From: Gammaproteobacteria bacterium
GTDB taxonomy: Bacteria; Pseudomonadota; Gammaproteobacteria; Pseudomonadales; Cellvibrionaceae
Direction of reading: 5' to 3'
Assembly (NCBI GenBank): GCA_021151835.1
Contig: JAGKWO010000009.1
Coordinates: 124,001-188,000 of the forward strand
DNA length: 64,000 bases
The position numbers and the translations under genes were made by a program. The notes below the pieces were generated by a model, which was not told the origin of the DNA, did no database searches, and saw nothing but the letters and a program-made list of their open reading frames with translations. Below are positions 1-9,700 of the stretch, one piece after another; positions within the stretch are counted from its first letter, which is position 1, and every line of letters starts with the position of its first letter.

Positions 1-357
1 TATTTACGCCAGGAAGGGCGTGGCATCGGTTTATTAAATAAAATCCGCGCCTATCACTTGCAAGACCAGGGTGCCGATACCGTAGAAGCCAATGAGCAAT
101 TGGGCTTTGGTGCAGATATGCGCGATTACTCGATCCTCAAACCCATGCTTGAGCATTTAAATATCAGGGCGTTGAAATTGCTCACCAACAACCCGCGCAA
201 AGTCAAAGCATTGCAAGATATGGGCATTAATATTGTTGAACGCATGCCGCACGAAACAGGCCGCAACCCACACAATGCCAAATACCTGGAAACCAAACAG
301 GGCAAGCTTGGCCATTTGTTTAACGGCGAAAATTTATTTAACGCCGATCACGAATAA
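1..357 (+). CDS. ribA: GTP cyclohydrolase II, C-terminal part (RibA or RibBA)
   Basis: The open frame runs in from the left edge, so this is the 3' end of a gene. It encodes the C-terminal 118 residues of a GTP cyclohydrolase II, which opens GTP to the pyrimidine precursor of riboflavin. Visible family signatures are the RQEGRGIGL stretch at the very edge, followed by the NKIRAYHLQDQG segment, the GFGADMRDY block and LLTNNPRK. Whether the missing N-terminal half carries a fused RibB synthase domain cannot be seen. The last residues are weakly conserved in the family. The identification is firm; single-domain RibA versus bifunctional RibBA is open. Confidence 0.93.
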   Translation, partial: YLRQEGRGIGLLNKIRAYHLQDQGADTVEANEQLGFGADMRDYSILKPMLEHLNIRALKLLTNNPRKVKALQDMGINIVERMPHETGRNPHNAKYLETKQGKLGHLFNGENLFNADHE

Positions 358-407
358 TTCTCGGAACACTGTTAAGTCAGGACATCATTCATTTTCAGGA
401 TACTAGC

Positions 408-1211
408 ATGACTCGAATTGCAATTGCCGGCGCTGCTGGTCGGATGGGAAAAGCGCTGATTGAATCAACCCACAAAAATCCGGAAACGTCATTGGGCGCG
501 GCGATAGTTCGCCCGGGCAGTTCTTTGGTTGGTGTTGACGCGGGCGAGTTGGGCAATGTGGGGAAATCAGGTGTTGCTATCACCGCAACATTGGCGGAAG
601 TCATTAATCAGTTCGATGTATTGATTGATTTCAGCTCGCCAACAGCAACGCTGGAAAACGTAAAAATTTGCGCGGCGCATAACAAGCCCATCGTGATTGG
701 TACAACCGGCTTTAGTGCGGCGGAAAAAGAAGAGTTACTAAGCTATCAAACACAAATTCCATTATTGCTATCAGCGAATTTTTCCACCGGCGTAAACCTG
801 TGCTTTAAATTGCTGGATTTGGCCGCACGGGTTCTGGGCGAAGGTTACGATGTGGAGGTGTATGAAGCGCATCATCGCCACAAAGTGGATTCACCCTCGG
901 GAACAGCGGTGCGCATGGGCGAAGTATTGGCTAATGCACTGGAGCGCGATTTGGATAACGTGGCAGTATATGGCCGTGAAGGCCAGATTGGTCCGCGCCC
1001 CAAAGAGACTATTGGTTTTGCAACCGTGCGCGGTGGCGACGTAGTCGGTGATCACACCGTGATGTTTATGGCGGATGGCGAGCGCGTGGAAATCACTCAC
1101 AAAGCATCAAGCCGCCTGGCATTTTCAAATGGTGCCGTGCGTGCGGCTATTTGGTTGCAGCAACAAAAGCCCGGCTTGTTTGATATGCAAGATGTGTTGG
1201 GCTTACGCTAA
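408..1211 (+). CDS. dapB: 4-hydroxy-tetrahydrodipicolinate reductase
   Basis: DapB reduces the dihydrodipicolinate precursor with NAD(P)H in lysine and meso-diaminopimelate synthesis, in the cytoplasm. The 267-residue length matches the family (273 in E. coli). The dinucleotide-binding GAAGRMG motif lies at residues 8-14 and the substrate-binding EAHHRHKVDSPSGTA segment near residue 155. The ATG is the first in frame and aligns with the family N-terminus. In many gammaproteobacteria dapB is directly followed by carA. Here about 4.4 kb of unrelated genes separates it from a truncated carA, so the neighbourhood has been rearranged. Confidence 0.96.
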   Translation: MTRIAIAGAAGRMGKALIESTHKNPETSLGAAIVRPGSSLVGVDAGELGNVGKSGVAITATLAEVINQFDVLIDFSSPTATLENVKICAAHNKPIVIGTTGFSAAEKEELLSYQTQIPLLLSANFSTGVNLCFKLLDLAARVLGEGYDVEVYEAHHRHKVDSPSGTAVRMGEVLANALERDLDNVAVYGREGQIGPRPKETIGFATVRGGDVVGDHTVMFMADGERVEITHKASSRLAFSNGAVRAAIWLQQQKPGLFDMQDVLGLR

Positions 1212-1234
1212 CCTGGAATAAAAATCTATAACGC

Positions 1235-1319
1235 GTAGGTTGGGTCGGGCCGCGCAGGCAGCAATGCCCAACAATAATAGACGGCAGCAATATTTTTTGG
1301 GCATTGCTGCCCAACCTAC
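1235..1319. repeat. 85-bp long-hairpin element (REP/MITE-like)
   Basis: The ends form an inverted repeat, GTAGGTTGGG at 1235-1244 and CCCAACCTAC at 1310-1319. Inside, GGCAGCAATGCCCAA (1257-1271) is exactly complementary to TTGGGCATTGCTGCC (1297-1311). The element sits between dapB and the next gene and has no reading frame. Such structures are usually dispersed non-autonomous repeats; they can also stop or stabilise transcripts. No second copy was noticed in this window. Confidence 0.65.
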
Positions 1320-1364
1320 ACAATGAATTAAATAAATAAAATATTTTAACTAAAGGAATCGAGT

Positions 1365-2282
1365 ATGGCGGGCGCCAGTTTACTTACGTTACTAGATGAT
1401 ATCGCTACGGTATTGGATGATGTGGCGGTAATGACCAAAGTTGCCGCCAAAAAAACCGCCGGTGTCCTGGGCGATGATCTGGCGCTGAATGCACAGCAAG
1501 TACAAGGAATTCGTGCCGAACGCGAATTGCCGGTTGTGTGGGCTGTTGCAAAAGGTTCTGCGGTCAACAAACTGATATTGGTTCCCGCCGCACTTTTAAT
1601 CAGTGCTTTTGTGCCCTGGCTGATCATTCCGTTATTAATGATCGGTGGTGCCTATTTGTGTTTTGAAGGTTTTGAAAAACTTGCACACAAATTTCTTCAT
1701 TCAAAAGACGAAGACAAGGTGCATCGCAAGGAATTAATTGAAGCCGTAGCCAACCCGGCTGTGGATATGGTTGCTTTCGAAAAGGAAAAAATCAAAGGTG
1801 CAGTGCGCACGGATTTTATTTTGTCTGCAGAAATTATTGTAATCGCGTTGGGAACTGTTGCCGCCGCGACTTTTGCAAAGCAAGCAGCGGTGGTTGTCAG
1901 TATCGCCATTTTGATGACCATTGGTGTGTATGGTTTGGTTGCATTGATCGTAAAACTTGACGATATGGGCGCGCACCTGTGCAAGCAACAAAATACCGTT
2001 GCACAGTTTTTCGGAAATATCTTGCTCGCCGCCGCCCCCAGGTTAATGAAGCTGTTATCGGTATTGGGCACTGCAGCGATGTTTATGGTGGGGGGCGGGA
2101 TAGTGACGCACAGTATTCCCGTTATTCATCATTGGATTGAGCATGTTGCCGTTACAACCGAACCCGTGGGTTGGTTAACCTCATCAATATTAAATGGCCT
2201 GGCTGGTGTTGTAATTGGTGCTGCGGTGTTATTAGTGGTAACCTTGTGCGCAAAATTTAAAGGCGTGACAACCAAACCATAA
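1365..2282 (+). CDS. yedI: DUF808 family inner-membrane protein (YedI-like)
   Basis: The protein has 305 residues and closely resembles E. coli YedI, a DUF808 member of unknown function. The N-terminus LLTLLDDIATVLDDVAVM and the following KKTAGVLGDDLALNAQQV are family signatures. Hydrophobic stretches at about residues 66-95, 150-190, 210-250 and 270-300 indicate several membrane passes. The ATG follows an AAGGAATC ribosome-binding site. It is the first gene downstream of the hairpin element and appears to be transcribed on its own or with the next two genes. Family membership is clear; no role can be stated. Confidence 0.9.
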   Translation: MAGASLLTLLDDIATVLDDVAVMTKVAAKKTAGVLGDDLALNAQQVQGIRAERELPVVWAVAKGSAVNKLILVPAALLISAFVPWLIIPLLMIGGAYLCFEGFEKLAHKFLHSKDEDKVHRKELIEAVANPAVDMVAFEKEKIKGAVRTDFILSAEIIVIALGTVAAATFAKQAAVVVSIAILMTIGVYGLVALIVKLDDMGAHLCKQQNTVAQFFGNILLAAAPRLMKLLSVLGTAAMFMVGGGIVTHSIPVIHHWIEHVAVTTEPVGWLTSSILNGLAGVVIGAAVLLVVTLCAKFKGVTTKP

Positions 2283-2311
2283 GCAGAGTTGGATTAATAC
2301 CCGGCGATTTA

Positions 2312-2333
2312 CCAGGGATTAGAATATCCCTGG
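2312..2333. other. Short inverted repeat in the leader of the next gene
   Basis: CCAGGGAT at 2312-2319 is complementary to ATCCCTGG at 2326-2333 with a 6-base loop, 30 bases after the yedI stop and 30 bases before the next start. There is no immediate T-run, so it is a weak terminator or attenuator candidate, or an operator. Confidence 0.35.
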
Positions 2334-2363
2334 CTACAAAATTAATTTTTGCGTGAGGGATGT

Positions 2364-3254
2364 ATGAAAGCCAAATTGGCGCTGTTGTTGGTTGTGATTG
2401 TGGCCGCTGTTATCTTTCTTCCCTCTGCTATCAACCGATATCACAATATTAATTCACATTCGGTTGAATCTACTCCTCCCATTTTACCCTCCAAACCTGA
2501 AATCACAGAACAATTATTGGTGGAAGGCAACGGCGGTGAAGATCCGGCGCAAACGGCCGAAGAAATTTTGGATGGCTATGCCCTGGCGCGCCAGCGAAAA
2601 ATTTCCAGTCATGCCAATTGTATTCTTATGGATGATCCCTCTATGAAAGATGGTTGCCATAGATATGTCAATGATCAGCAATTGCGTCCGCCGTATATTG
2701 ATCGTGAAAACTCCCTTGAAAATATAAGTGCAAATCAATGCCGAACGGAAACAACGGCCTACTATGAAGCTGTTGAAAAAGATATGCACCAGCAGGCGAT
2801 GGCGGAATCTGTTCTCGGTCAATTAAAGTCAGATTGGCTGGCTGAACTGGATGCTTGTAATAAATATCCCTATAGCGCGCTAGGCATAATTGAATTGCAA
2901 CCAATCATTCAGGATATTGAGCAAACTGGAGATGTAAAGCCGGAAGCTCTGCGTGCTGTTCTGATTGACGTTGCAGAAAAAAGCACTTTTGCGGACGCGG
3001 GAACGCGAACAGATTATATAAAAAATATCGATAAGCTGTTTCCCGCTGCTGCTGGTGAATCTGCAATAACGGTGGATTGTGAGCGCAGTAATCAGCAGCT
3101 CGCAGTTTTGTCAGAGGCAACGGCAAACATTAATGCGTTTAAACAATCTAATCCGGAGTTGTGGTCTGCTGTTGTATTGCAACGAAGGATAGTGTTCTGG
3201 AAAAAATTATTGATAACCAGTTCTGCTAATTGTGAAGCAACCAGTGAATCGTAA
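2364..3254 (+). CDS. Secreted or membrane-anchored protein of unknown function
   Basis: I do not recognise this 296-residue protein. The frame opens earlier at a TTG, but the ATG at 2364 follows a GTGAGGGA ribosome-binding site and starts a typical signal anchor, MKAKLALLLVVIVAAVIFLP, so I chose it. The rest is hydrophilic and largely helical in appearance, with several spaced cysteines (for example in SHANCILMDDP, NQCRTET, LDACNKYP and VDCERSN), which fits a periplasmic location. It ends 22 bases before the beta-propeller-like gene and is probably co-transcribed with it. Confidence 0.7.
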   Translation: MKAKLALLLVVIVAAVIFLPSAINRYHNINSHSVESTPPILPSKPEITEQLLVEGNGGEDPAQTAEEILDGYALARQRKISSHANCILMDDPSMKDGCHRYVNDQQLRPPYIDRENSLENISANQCRTETTAYYEAVEKDMHQQAMAESVLGQLKSDWLAELDACNKYPYSALGIIELQPIIQDIEQTGDVKPEALRAVLIDVAEKSTFADAGTRTDYIKNIDKLFPAAAGESAITVDCERSNQQLAVLSEATANINAFKQSNPELWSAVVLQRRIVFWKKLLITSSANCEATSES

Positions 3255-3276
3255 AAAGCTAATTTACAAAGGACCG

Positions 3277-5460
3277 ATGGATAACTGTATGACGTATTTT
3301 TCGATGTGTGTTGTGGTTATTGCTGGCCTGTGCGCATCGCTCGCTTGTTGGTCGGCGGGGCTTACCGGTGAAGAAGAAAGCCTGCTCGAACATTTATCAG
3401 GGCGTATGCCAGCAGTATTGTCGAAAGATGGGGAATGGCTTGTTTATCTGGATGGCGATTCAATTTTACATCGTCGGAATATTAGTACGCGTGTCGATCA
3501 AAAAGCCATGTTGTTTCGCACTCCGAAACTCATTAGCTCATCTCATAATGGTGAAAAAATTGTTGTTCGTAATGATAACTGCATAAGTATTGTTGATTTT
3601 AGCAGCTCTAATCCCTCTGTGCGCCATTTAAAACCCGAGTGCAAGATTATTTCCGCAGCGGATTTGGCTTATGAACCTGGTGATCGATTTTATGGCAATC
3701 TCGGTTTGGCTATTTCCAATGATAGCAAGCTGGTTGCATTTGGTGATGAGGCATCATCCGCTCAGCATAGGATAGTGTTGCTGGATTCAAGCAGTGGACA
3801 AGTTGTTAATCAAATTCCGGTAGCAGGAAATACGTTGCATATTCGATTTTTGGATCAGGATTCAAAACTGTTAATAGTACAAGGTATTTTTGGGGAAAAA
3901 TGGGAAGCATCGGCGGAGCCCAGCTCATTGCAATTTGTTGTATTGGATTTGAAAACCCGAAAATTACACGCTTTTTTTGAGTCCGCACTGACGACTATTA
4001 CCGGAGAAACGTTGCTGTGGCATTTTTCCGAAGTGACGGGCGATTTGTATGCAGTCGGGCAAACTCCAGAACCGTTTAGCAGGGACATTAATACGCCTGT
4101 TCCTATACTGACATTTAATCTTAAGCGCTGTGCTGCTTCATCGCCTTTGAAATTGCGTTGGGAATTTATCACTGATTTTACCGCTGATCCCTTGGGGCGC
4201 TGGATTGCAACGATTGAAGGGCAAAAATTAGTCGTGCACAAGTCGTCGAATGGTGAGGTGTTGTTAGAAAAAAACCTGGAAAATGTAACTCGTTCATTTG
4301 TTCCATCGGCTGATGGGATGACCTTGTTTGGCATTGAGTCTGGTAGTTTGGAGACGCAACGCCAGAGCACTCTCTTTGGTGGACAGGTATATGGTGGCGG
4401 TGGAAAAGTAATTGAAATTCCTCTTGCACAATATCTGGAAAATATTCCAGCGAAGGAAAATAATTCCTGGTCTGCCGAGGCCTGCCGGATTGAAGATGAA
4501 GCACCAGGCGCGCGGCAATTAGCCGCAGGTGCAGCACCGGTTAAACTGTATGAACTTGATTTGGGCGAAACTGACTTGGCTAAAGTGATGCCGGATCAGG
4601 CTAATTGTTTCAGCCAATTGAATTATGAGAGTGGTGCTATTTTCAATAAATGGGGGCTCTCGAACGATGGTCGTTTGTGGATAGATGCATACGATCATCT
4701 GAATGAGTTCGAATTATTAACACAAAAATCCCTGTCGCGTTTGCCAATAACTCGCCCTGCGGACCAGTGTACGCTTTCTGTTTTTTCCCGGCGAATATTT
4801 TTGAATTGGAAAAATAATGGTAACCAGGTCACGCTGGTGTCTTTCGATAAAACAAATGAAGAGAACATGTTTGTTCAACGAAAAGGGCAGGTGCTTTCCA
4901 ATATCACCCAGCGTGGCAATGAATTGGGTATCGCCTGGGCGAACGTTGAAGCAGACCCGAATACGAAGCACCCAGTCATTTATGATTTACAAACCGCGCA
5001 GGAAGTTGCGATTTTACCGGATGTGTATGTTGAACTTGGCGCGCCGGATTTTATCTACACACCGCCAATAGAAGATTTGAAATCTGGCGCTTATCGGTGG
5101 GAGATTTCTTTTGGTGGAAGTGTCAGGGCCAGATTTCGCTCAACCGGCGATCAAAAAGTTTCCACGCTATTGTGGGATGGTTTGGGTTACCCGCAACAAT
5201 TTGATGCCCGTTTAAATGAGTCCCGTTTGGAAGACCGGCGAATAATTGATCTCGGTTCCGGCTGGGCGGCATTGGTAGAGCAATCGGGCGTCACTTTGTA
5301 CAACGCGGTTGCCAAAAAAAGATACGCTGAAATTCCCTTGCAGAATCCGCGCAATTTGGCCTGGTCTGCGAAAGACCGTGTTTTGTTAATCGAGACCCAG
5401 TCCTATTCGGAGGAAAACGGAAAAACAGAGTGGAAGCTGCACACTTATAAGGTCGATTAA
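3277..5460 (+). CDS. Exported beta-propeller-like (TolB/WD40-type) protein
   Basis: The predicted protein has 727 residues: a hydrophobic export signal at about residues 5-28 and then a long beta-rich region. Repeating patterns such as LSKDGEWLVYLDG, ISNDSKLVAFGD, DPLGRWIATIEG and LSNDGRLWIDAYD resemble blades of TolB/WD40-like propellers. A GTG at 3232 overlaps the preceding gene; the ATG at 3277 has AAAGGA just upstream and places the signal peptide at the N-terminus. No catalytic motif is visible, so a binding or scaffolding role in the periplasm or outer membrane is the most that can be inferred. Confidence 0.65.
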   Translation: MDNCMTYFSMCVVVIAGLCASLACWSAGLTGEEESLLEHLSGRMPAVLSKDGEWLVYLDGDSILHRRNISTRVDQKAMLFRTPKLISSSHNGEKIVVRNDNCISIVDFSSSNPSVRHLKPECKIISAADLAYEPGDRFYGNLGLAISNDSKLVAFGDEASSAQHRIVLLDSSSGQVVNQIPVAGNTLHIRFLDQDSKLLIVQGIFGEKWEASAEPSSLQFVVLDLKTRKLHAFFESALTTITGETLLWHFSEVTGDLYAVGQTPEPFSRDINTPVPILTFNLKRCAASSPLKLRWEFITDFTADPLGRWIATIEGQKLVVHKSSNGEVLLEKNLENVTRSFVPSADGMTLFGIESGSLETQRQSTLFGGQVYGGGGKVIEIPLAQYLENIPAKENNSWSAEACRIEDEAPGARQLAAGAAPVKLYELDLGETDLAKVMPDQANCFSQLNYESGAIFNKWGLSNDGRLWIDAYDHLNEFELLTQKSLSRLPITRPADQCTLSVFSRRIFLNWKNNGNQVTLVSFDKTNEENMFVQRKGQVLSNITQRGNELGIAWANVEADPNTKHPVIYDLQTAQEVAILPDVYVELGAPDFIYTPPIEDLKSGAYRWEISFGGSVRARFRSTGDQKVSTLLWDGLGYPQQFDARLNESRLEDRRIIDLGSGWAALVEQSGVTLYNAVAKKRYAEIPLQNPRNLAWSAKDRVLLIETQSYSEENGKTEWKLHTYKVD

Positions 5461-5466
5461 ACCTAA

Positions 5467-5589
5467 ATGCACGCAAAGGGATTTTCCAATAGACACTGGA
5501 GAGCAACTCCCGTAGAATTCGCAGCCAGATTGCGCCAGGCCAAAAACCGGGCAGCAGAAAAATACAAAATGGTTCGCACAAGAACATAA
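5467..5589 (+). CDS. Possible 40-residue basic small protein
   Basis: An ATG frame of 40 codons fills the gap before a strong terminator; its stop codon overlaps the A-tract that opens the terminator. The product is rich in Arg, Lys and Ala (AARLRQAKNRAAEKYKM) and would be helical. No convincing ribosome-binding site is visible (an AAGG lies about 15 bases upstream). It may be a real small gene, the remnant of a longer one, or chance. Confidence 0.3.
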   Translation: MHAKGFSNRHWRATPVEFAARLRQAKNRAAEKYKMVRTRT

Positions 5590-5627
5590 AAAGGCGAGAT
5601 GAGATTTGGGTTTCATCTCGCTTTTTT
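5588..5627 (+). terminator. Rho-independent terminator
   Basis: GCGAGATGA (5594-5602) pairs with TCATCTCGC (5613-5621), flanked by an A-tract and six T. It ends 16 bases before the point where carA homology begins, so transcription from upstream should stop just before the truncated carA. Confidence 0.85.
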
Positions 5628-6621
5628 ACAACCAAACGTTTTCGTTACTCTCACTTACCCCCATATCGGAAATACCGGTACCAATACTGAAGACGAAGAA
5701 TGCGAGCGCATTTGGGCAACTGGCCTGGTGATTCGCGATCTTCCTCTGTTGGCGAGCAACTTCCGCAACCAGGAAAGCCTTTCTGATTACCTGAAAGCAC
5801 GCAACGTGATTGGTATTGCCGATATCGATACCCGCCGCCTGACTCGCTTGCTGCGTGATAAAGGTGCGCAAAATGGTTGCCTGATGGCGGGTGATGCTGT
5901 TGATGAAGCCAAAGCGCTCGCTGCCGCCAAAGCATTCGGTGGGTTGAAGGGCCTGGATCTGGCAAAAGAAGTGACGGTTAGCAAAACCTACCAGTGGAAT
6001 GAAAGCAGCTGGAGCCTCGGTGAAGGCCATAAGGTTCTGGATGGTAACAAGCCATTCAAAGTGGTTGCCTACGATTACGGCGTTAAACGCAATATCCTGC
6101 GCATGCTGGCAGATCGCGGTTGCGACCTGACCGTTGTTCCTGCAAAAACCACTGCCGCGGAAGTGCTGGCGTTAAATCCGGATGGTATTTTCCTCTCCAA
6201 TGGCCCTGGCGACCCCGAGCCATGTACTTATGCAATTGAAGCGATCAGGGAGTTCCTTGAGACCGATATTCCGGTATTTGGTATTTGCCTGGGTCACCAA
6301 TTGCTGGCGCTGGCCTCCGGTGCCAAAACCATCAAGATGAAATTCGGTCACCACGGCGGTAACCATCCGGTGCAAAACCTGGATACCAAACGTGTGTTGA
6401 TCACTGCCCAGAACCACGGTTTTGCGGTGGAAGAAAGCAGTTTGCCGGCAAACCTGCGTGCAACGCACAAGTCCCTGTTTGACGGTTCCTTGCAAGGTAT
6501 CCATCGCACCGACAAACCGGCTTTCAGCTTCCAGGGCCACCCTGAAGCAAGCCCTGGCCCGCACGAAGCCGATACTCTGTTTGACCACTTTATTGAATTG
6601 ATGCAGGCTCGTAAGAGCTGA
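5599..6621 (+). CDS. carA: Carbamoyl-phosphate synthase small subunit, 5'-truncated
   Basis: CarA is the glutaminase subunit of carbamoyl-phosphate synthase, feeding ammonia to CarB for arginine and pyrimidine synthesis. From codon 16 (base 5644, VTLTYPHIGNTGTN) to the end the protein matches CarA closely, including the amidotransferase nucleophile Cys230 in GICLGHQ and the GHPEAS motif with the partner His and Glu. E. coli CarA has 52 residues before the VTLTYPH segment. Here they are replaced by about 15 unrelated residues encoded in and just after a terminator hairpin. The only ATG lies in the hairpin stem, with a weak AAGG upstream. The missing part belongs to the CPSase small-chain fold, so the gene may be broken unless a second intact carA exists, or the junction may be an assembly error. 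Confidence 0.85.
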   Translation: MRFGFHLAFLQPNVFVTLTYPHIGNTGTNTEDEECERIWATGLVIRDLPLLASNFRNQESLSDYLKARNVIGIADIDTRRLTRLLRDKGAQNGCLMAGDAVDEAKALAAAKAFGGLKGLDLAKEVTVSKTYQWNESSWSLGEGHKVLDGNKPFKVVAYDYGVKRNILRMLADRGCDLTVVPAKTTAAEVLALNPDGIFLSNGPGDPEPCTYAIEAIREFLETDIPVFGICLGHQLLALASGAKTIKMKFGHHGGNHPVQNLDTKRVLITAQNHGFAVEESSLPANLRATHKSLFDGSLQGIHRTDKPAFSFQGHPEASPGPHEADTLFDHFIELMQARKS

Positions 6622-6730
6622 AACCCACCCCGGCCCTCCCTTTGAAAAGGGGAGGGAGTAAAAGCACATCTCCCTGCTATGGGGAGTAAGCTCCTCCCTC
6701 TTTTCAAGGGGGGAGGTTGGGAGGGGGTTA
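6622..6730. repeat. G+C-rich inverted-repeat element between carA and carB
   Basis: The carA-carB spacer holds two C/G-rich arms: CCCTCCCTTTGAAAAGGGGA after carA, and CTCCCTCTTTTCAAGGGGGG near 6695-6714. They are imperfectly complementary to each other and each can also fold locally. The outer ends are AACCCACCCC and GGAGGGGGTTAA. This is the look of a known class of small dispersed hairpin repeats. It lies in the carB leader and creates a spurious in-frame upstream extension of carB. Confidence 0.65.
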
Positions 6731-6750
6731 ATATACAAACCGGAGCAGAC

Positions 6751-9700
6751 ATGCCAAAACGTACCGACATAAACAGTATTTTGATTCTCGGCGCTGGCCC
6801 GATTGTGATCGGCCAGGCCTGTGAGTTCGACTACTCTGGCGCCCAAGCCTGTAAAGCACTGCGTGAAGAGGGTTACCGCGTAATTCTGGTTAACTCCAAC
6901 CCTGCAACCATCATGACTGACCCCGCGATGGCGGATGCAACTTATATCGAGCCGATTGAATGGCAAACCGTTGCCAAGATTATCGAGAAAGAGCGCCCCG
7001 ATGTAATCCTGCCCACCATGGGGGGCCAGACTGCATTGAACTGTGCACTGGCGCTGGCGAAAAACGGCGTGCTTGAAAAATACAATGTGGAATTGATCGG
7101 TGCGAAAGAAGAAGCCATCAATATGGCGGAAGACCGTAACCTGTTTGACCAGGCGATGAAACGTATCGGTCTTTCCTGTGCACGCGCCAAAATCGTTCAC
7201 AGCCTGGAAGAAGCTAAAGAAGCACCAAAAGAATTCGGTTTCCCGTGCATTATTCGCCCATCGTTCACCATGGGCGGTTCCGGTGGCGGTATCGCTTACA
7301 ACTGGGATGAATTTGAAGAAATCTGTACGCGTGGCCTGGATTTATCGCCTACGAATGAATTATTGATCGACGAATCGCTGCTCGGTTGGAAAGAGTACGA
7401 GATGGAAGTGGTGCGCGATAAAAACGATAACTGCATTATCGTGTGCTCCATCGAAAACTTTGACCCGATGGGCGTTCATACTGGTGACTCGATTACCGTT
7501 GCGCCGGCGCAAACCCTTACTGACAAGGAATACCAGATCATGCGTAATGCATCGATTGCGGTATTGCGTGAAATCGGTGTGGAAACTGGTGGTTCCAACG
7601 TGCAATTTGCGGTGAACCCGGTTGATGGCCGGATGGTGGTGATCGAGATGAACCCGCGTGTATCGCGTTCATCGGCACTCGCCTCAAAAGCAACCGGTTT
7701 CCCGATTGCAAAAATCGCTGCAAAACTTGCAGTGGGTTACACCCTCGATGAATTGAAAAATGACATCACTGGCGGTGCAACTCCTGCATCGTTTGAACCA
7801 TCAATCGATTACGTGGTTACCAAAGTGCCGCGCTTCACTTTTGAAAAATTCGGTGATGCGGATGCGCGTTTGACCACGCAAATGAAATCCGTGGGTGAAG
7901 TGATGGCGATTGGCCGCACTTTCCAGGAATCCTTGCAAAAAGCCTTGCGCGGTTTGGAAGTCGGTTCTGCCGGTTTTGAATCGAAAGTGGATTACACCAC
8001 GGAAGAGGGCGCGGCAAAAATTCGCCGTGAATTGAGTACTGCTGGCGCCGAGCGTATCTGGTATGTCGGTGATGCATTCCGTATGGGCATGAGTGTTAAC
8101 GATGCATTCAACCTTTCCAAAATCGATCCGTGGTTTTTGGTGCAGATAAAAGAGTTGATTGATATCGAACAATCACTGCGCGGTAAATCATTGAATGATC
8201 TGGATGCAGATAAACTGTTCCAGCTGAAACGCAAAGGTTTCTCGGATAAACGTTTGGCGTTGTTGCTTGGCGTCACTGAAAAAGCAGTGCGCCATCATCG
8301 CCAGGGTTTGAATATCCGCCCGGCATACAAACGTGTTGATACCTGCGCGGCAGAATTTTCTACCTCAACGGCTTACATGTATTCCACTTACGAAGAAGAG
8401 TGCGAAGCGAATCCAAGTGATAAGAAAAAGATCCTGGTGATTGGCGGTGGCCCGAATCGTATCGGCCAGGGCATCGAATTCGATTACTGTTGTGTGCATG
8501 CGGCGTTAGCAATGCGCGAAGACGGTTATGAAACCATTATGGTTAACTGTAACCCGGAAACTGTTTCCACTGATTACGACACGTCTGATCGCCTGTTTTT
8601 TGAACCGGTGACTCTTGAAGACGTGCTGGAAATTGTCCACAAAGAAAAACCGGTCGGCGTCATTGTGCAATTCGGTGGCCAAACTCCGCTGAAATTGGCG
8701 CGCGCGCTGGAGGCGGAAGGCGTGCCCATTATCGGCACCAGCCCTGATGCAATCGATAAGGCAGAAGACCGTGAACGCTTCCAGCAAATGATCAACAAGC
8801 TTGGTCTGTTGCAGCCGCCAAATGCGATTGTTCGTTCGTTGGAGGAAGCGTTGGTTGCAGCCGATAAAGTGGGTTATCCGCTGGTAGTTCGCCCATCCTA
8901 TGTATTGGGCGGCCGCGCGATGGAAATTGTGTACAAAGAAGATGAGCTGCGCACTTACATGCGCACTGCTGTGCAAGTTTCCGAAGATGCACCCGTGTTG
9001 CTTGATCACTTCCTGAATAATGCGATTGAAGTGGATATCGATTCGGTATCCGATGGCAAGCAAGTGGTAATTGGTGGAATCATGCAGCATATTGAGCAAT
9101 GTGGGGTTCACTCCGGTGACTCCGCGTGTTCACTGCCGCCTTATTCGTTACCTGCCAATGTGCAGGACGATATGCGTGAAACGGTTAAGAAAATGGCAAT
9201 CGAACTGGGTGTGATTGGTTTGATGAACACCCAGCTTGCGTATCAGGATGGAAAAATTTACGTCATCGAAGTAAATCCGCGCGCATCGCGCACGGTGCCG
9301 TTCGTTTCAAAATGTATCGGGGTATCGCTGGCGAAAGTGGCGGCGCGTTGCCAGGCGGGTGTTTCACTGGAAGAGCAAGGCTTTACCAAAGAAATTATTC
9401 CGGATTATTTCAGCGTTAAAGAAGCGGTATTCCCGTTCAATAAATTCCCGGCGGTTGACCCGATTCTCGGCCCGGAAATGAAATCGACCGGTGAAGTGAT
9501 GGGCGTCGGCAATACCTTTGGTGAGGCTTACGGCAAATCGCAATTGGGCGCAAACAACCGCATTCCGACATCGGGTACTGCATTTATCAGTGTGCGCGAC
9601 ATGGATAAGGATGGTATTGTCAGTGTTGGTAAGGATCTTGCTGAGCTTGGTTTCAAGCTGGTGGCAACACGCGGTACTGCTGAAGTATTGCAGCAAGCCG

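Noticed and set aside
6172..7200. Long minus-strand open frame of 342 codons across carA-carB
   Set aside because: It runs antisense to two clearly homologous genes and through the repeat element, and has no protein-like composition; a shadow frame.
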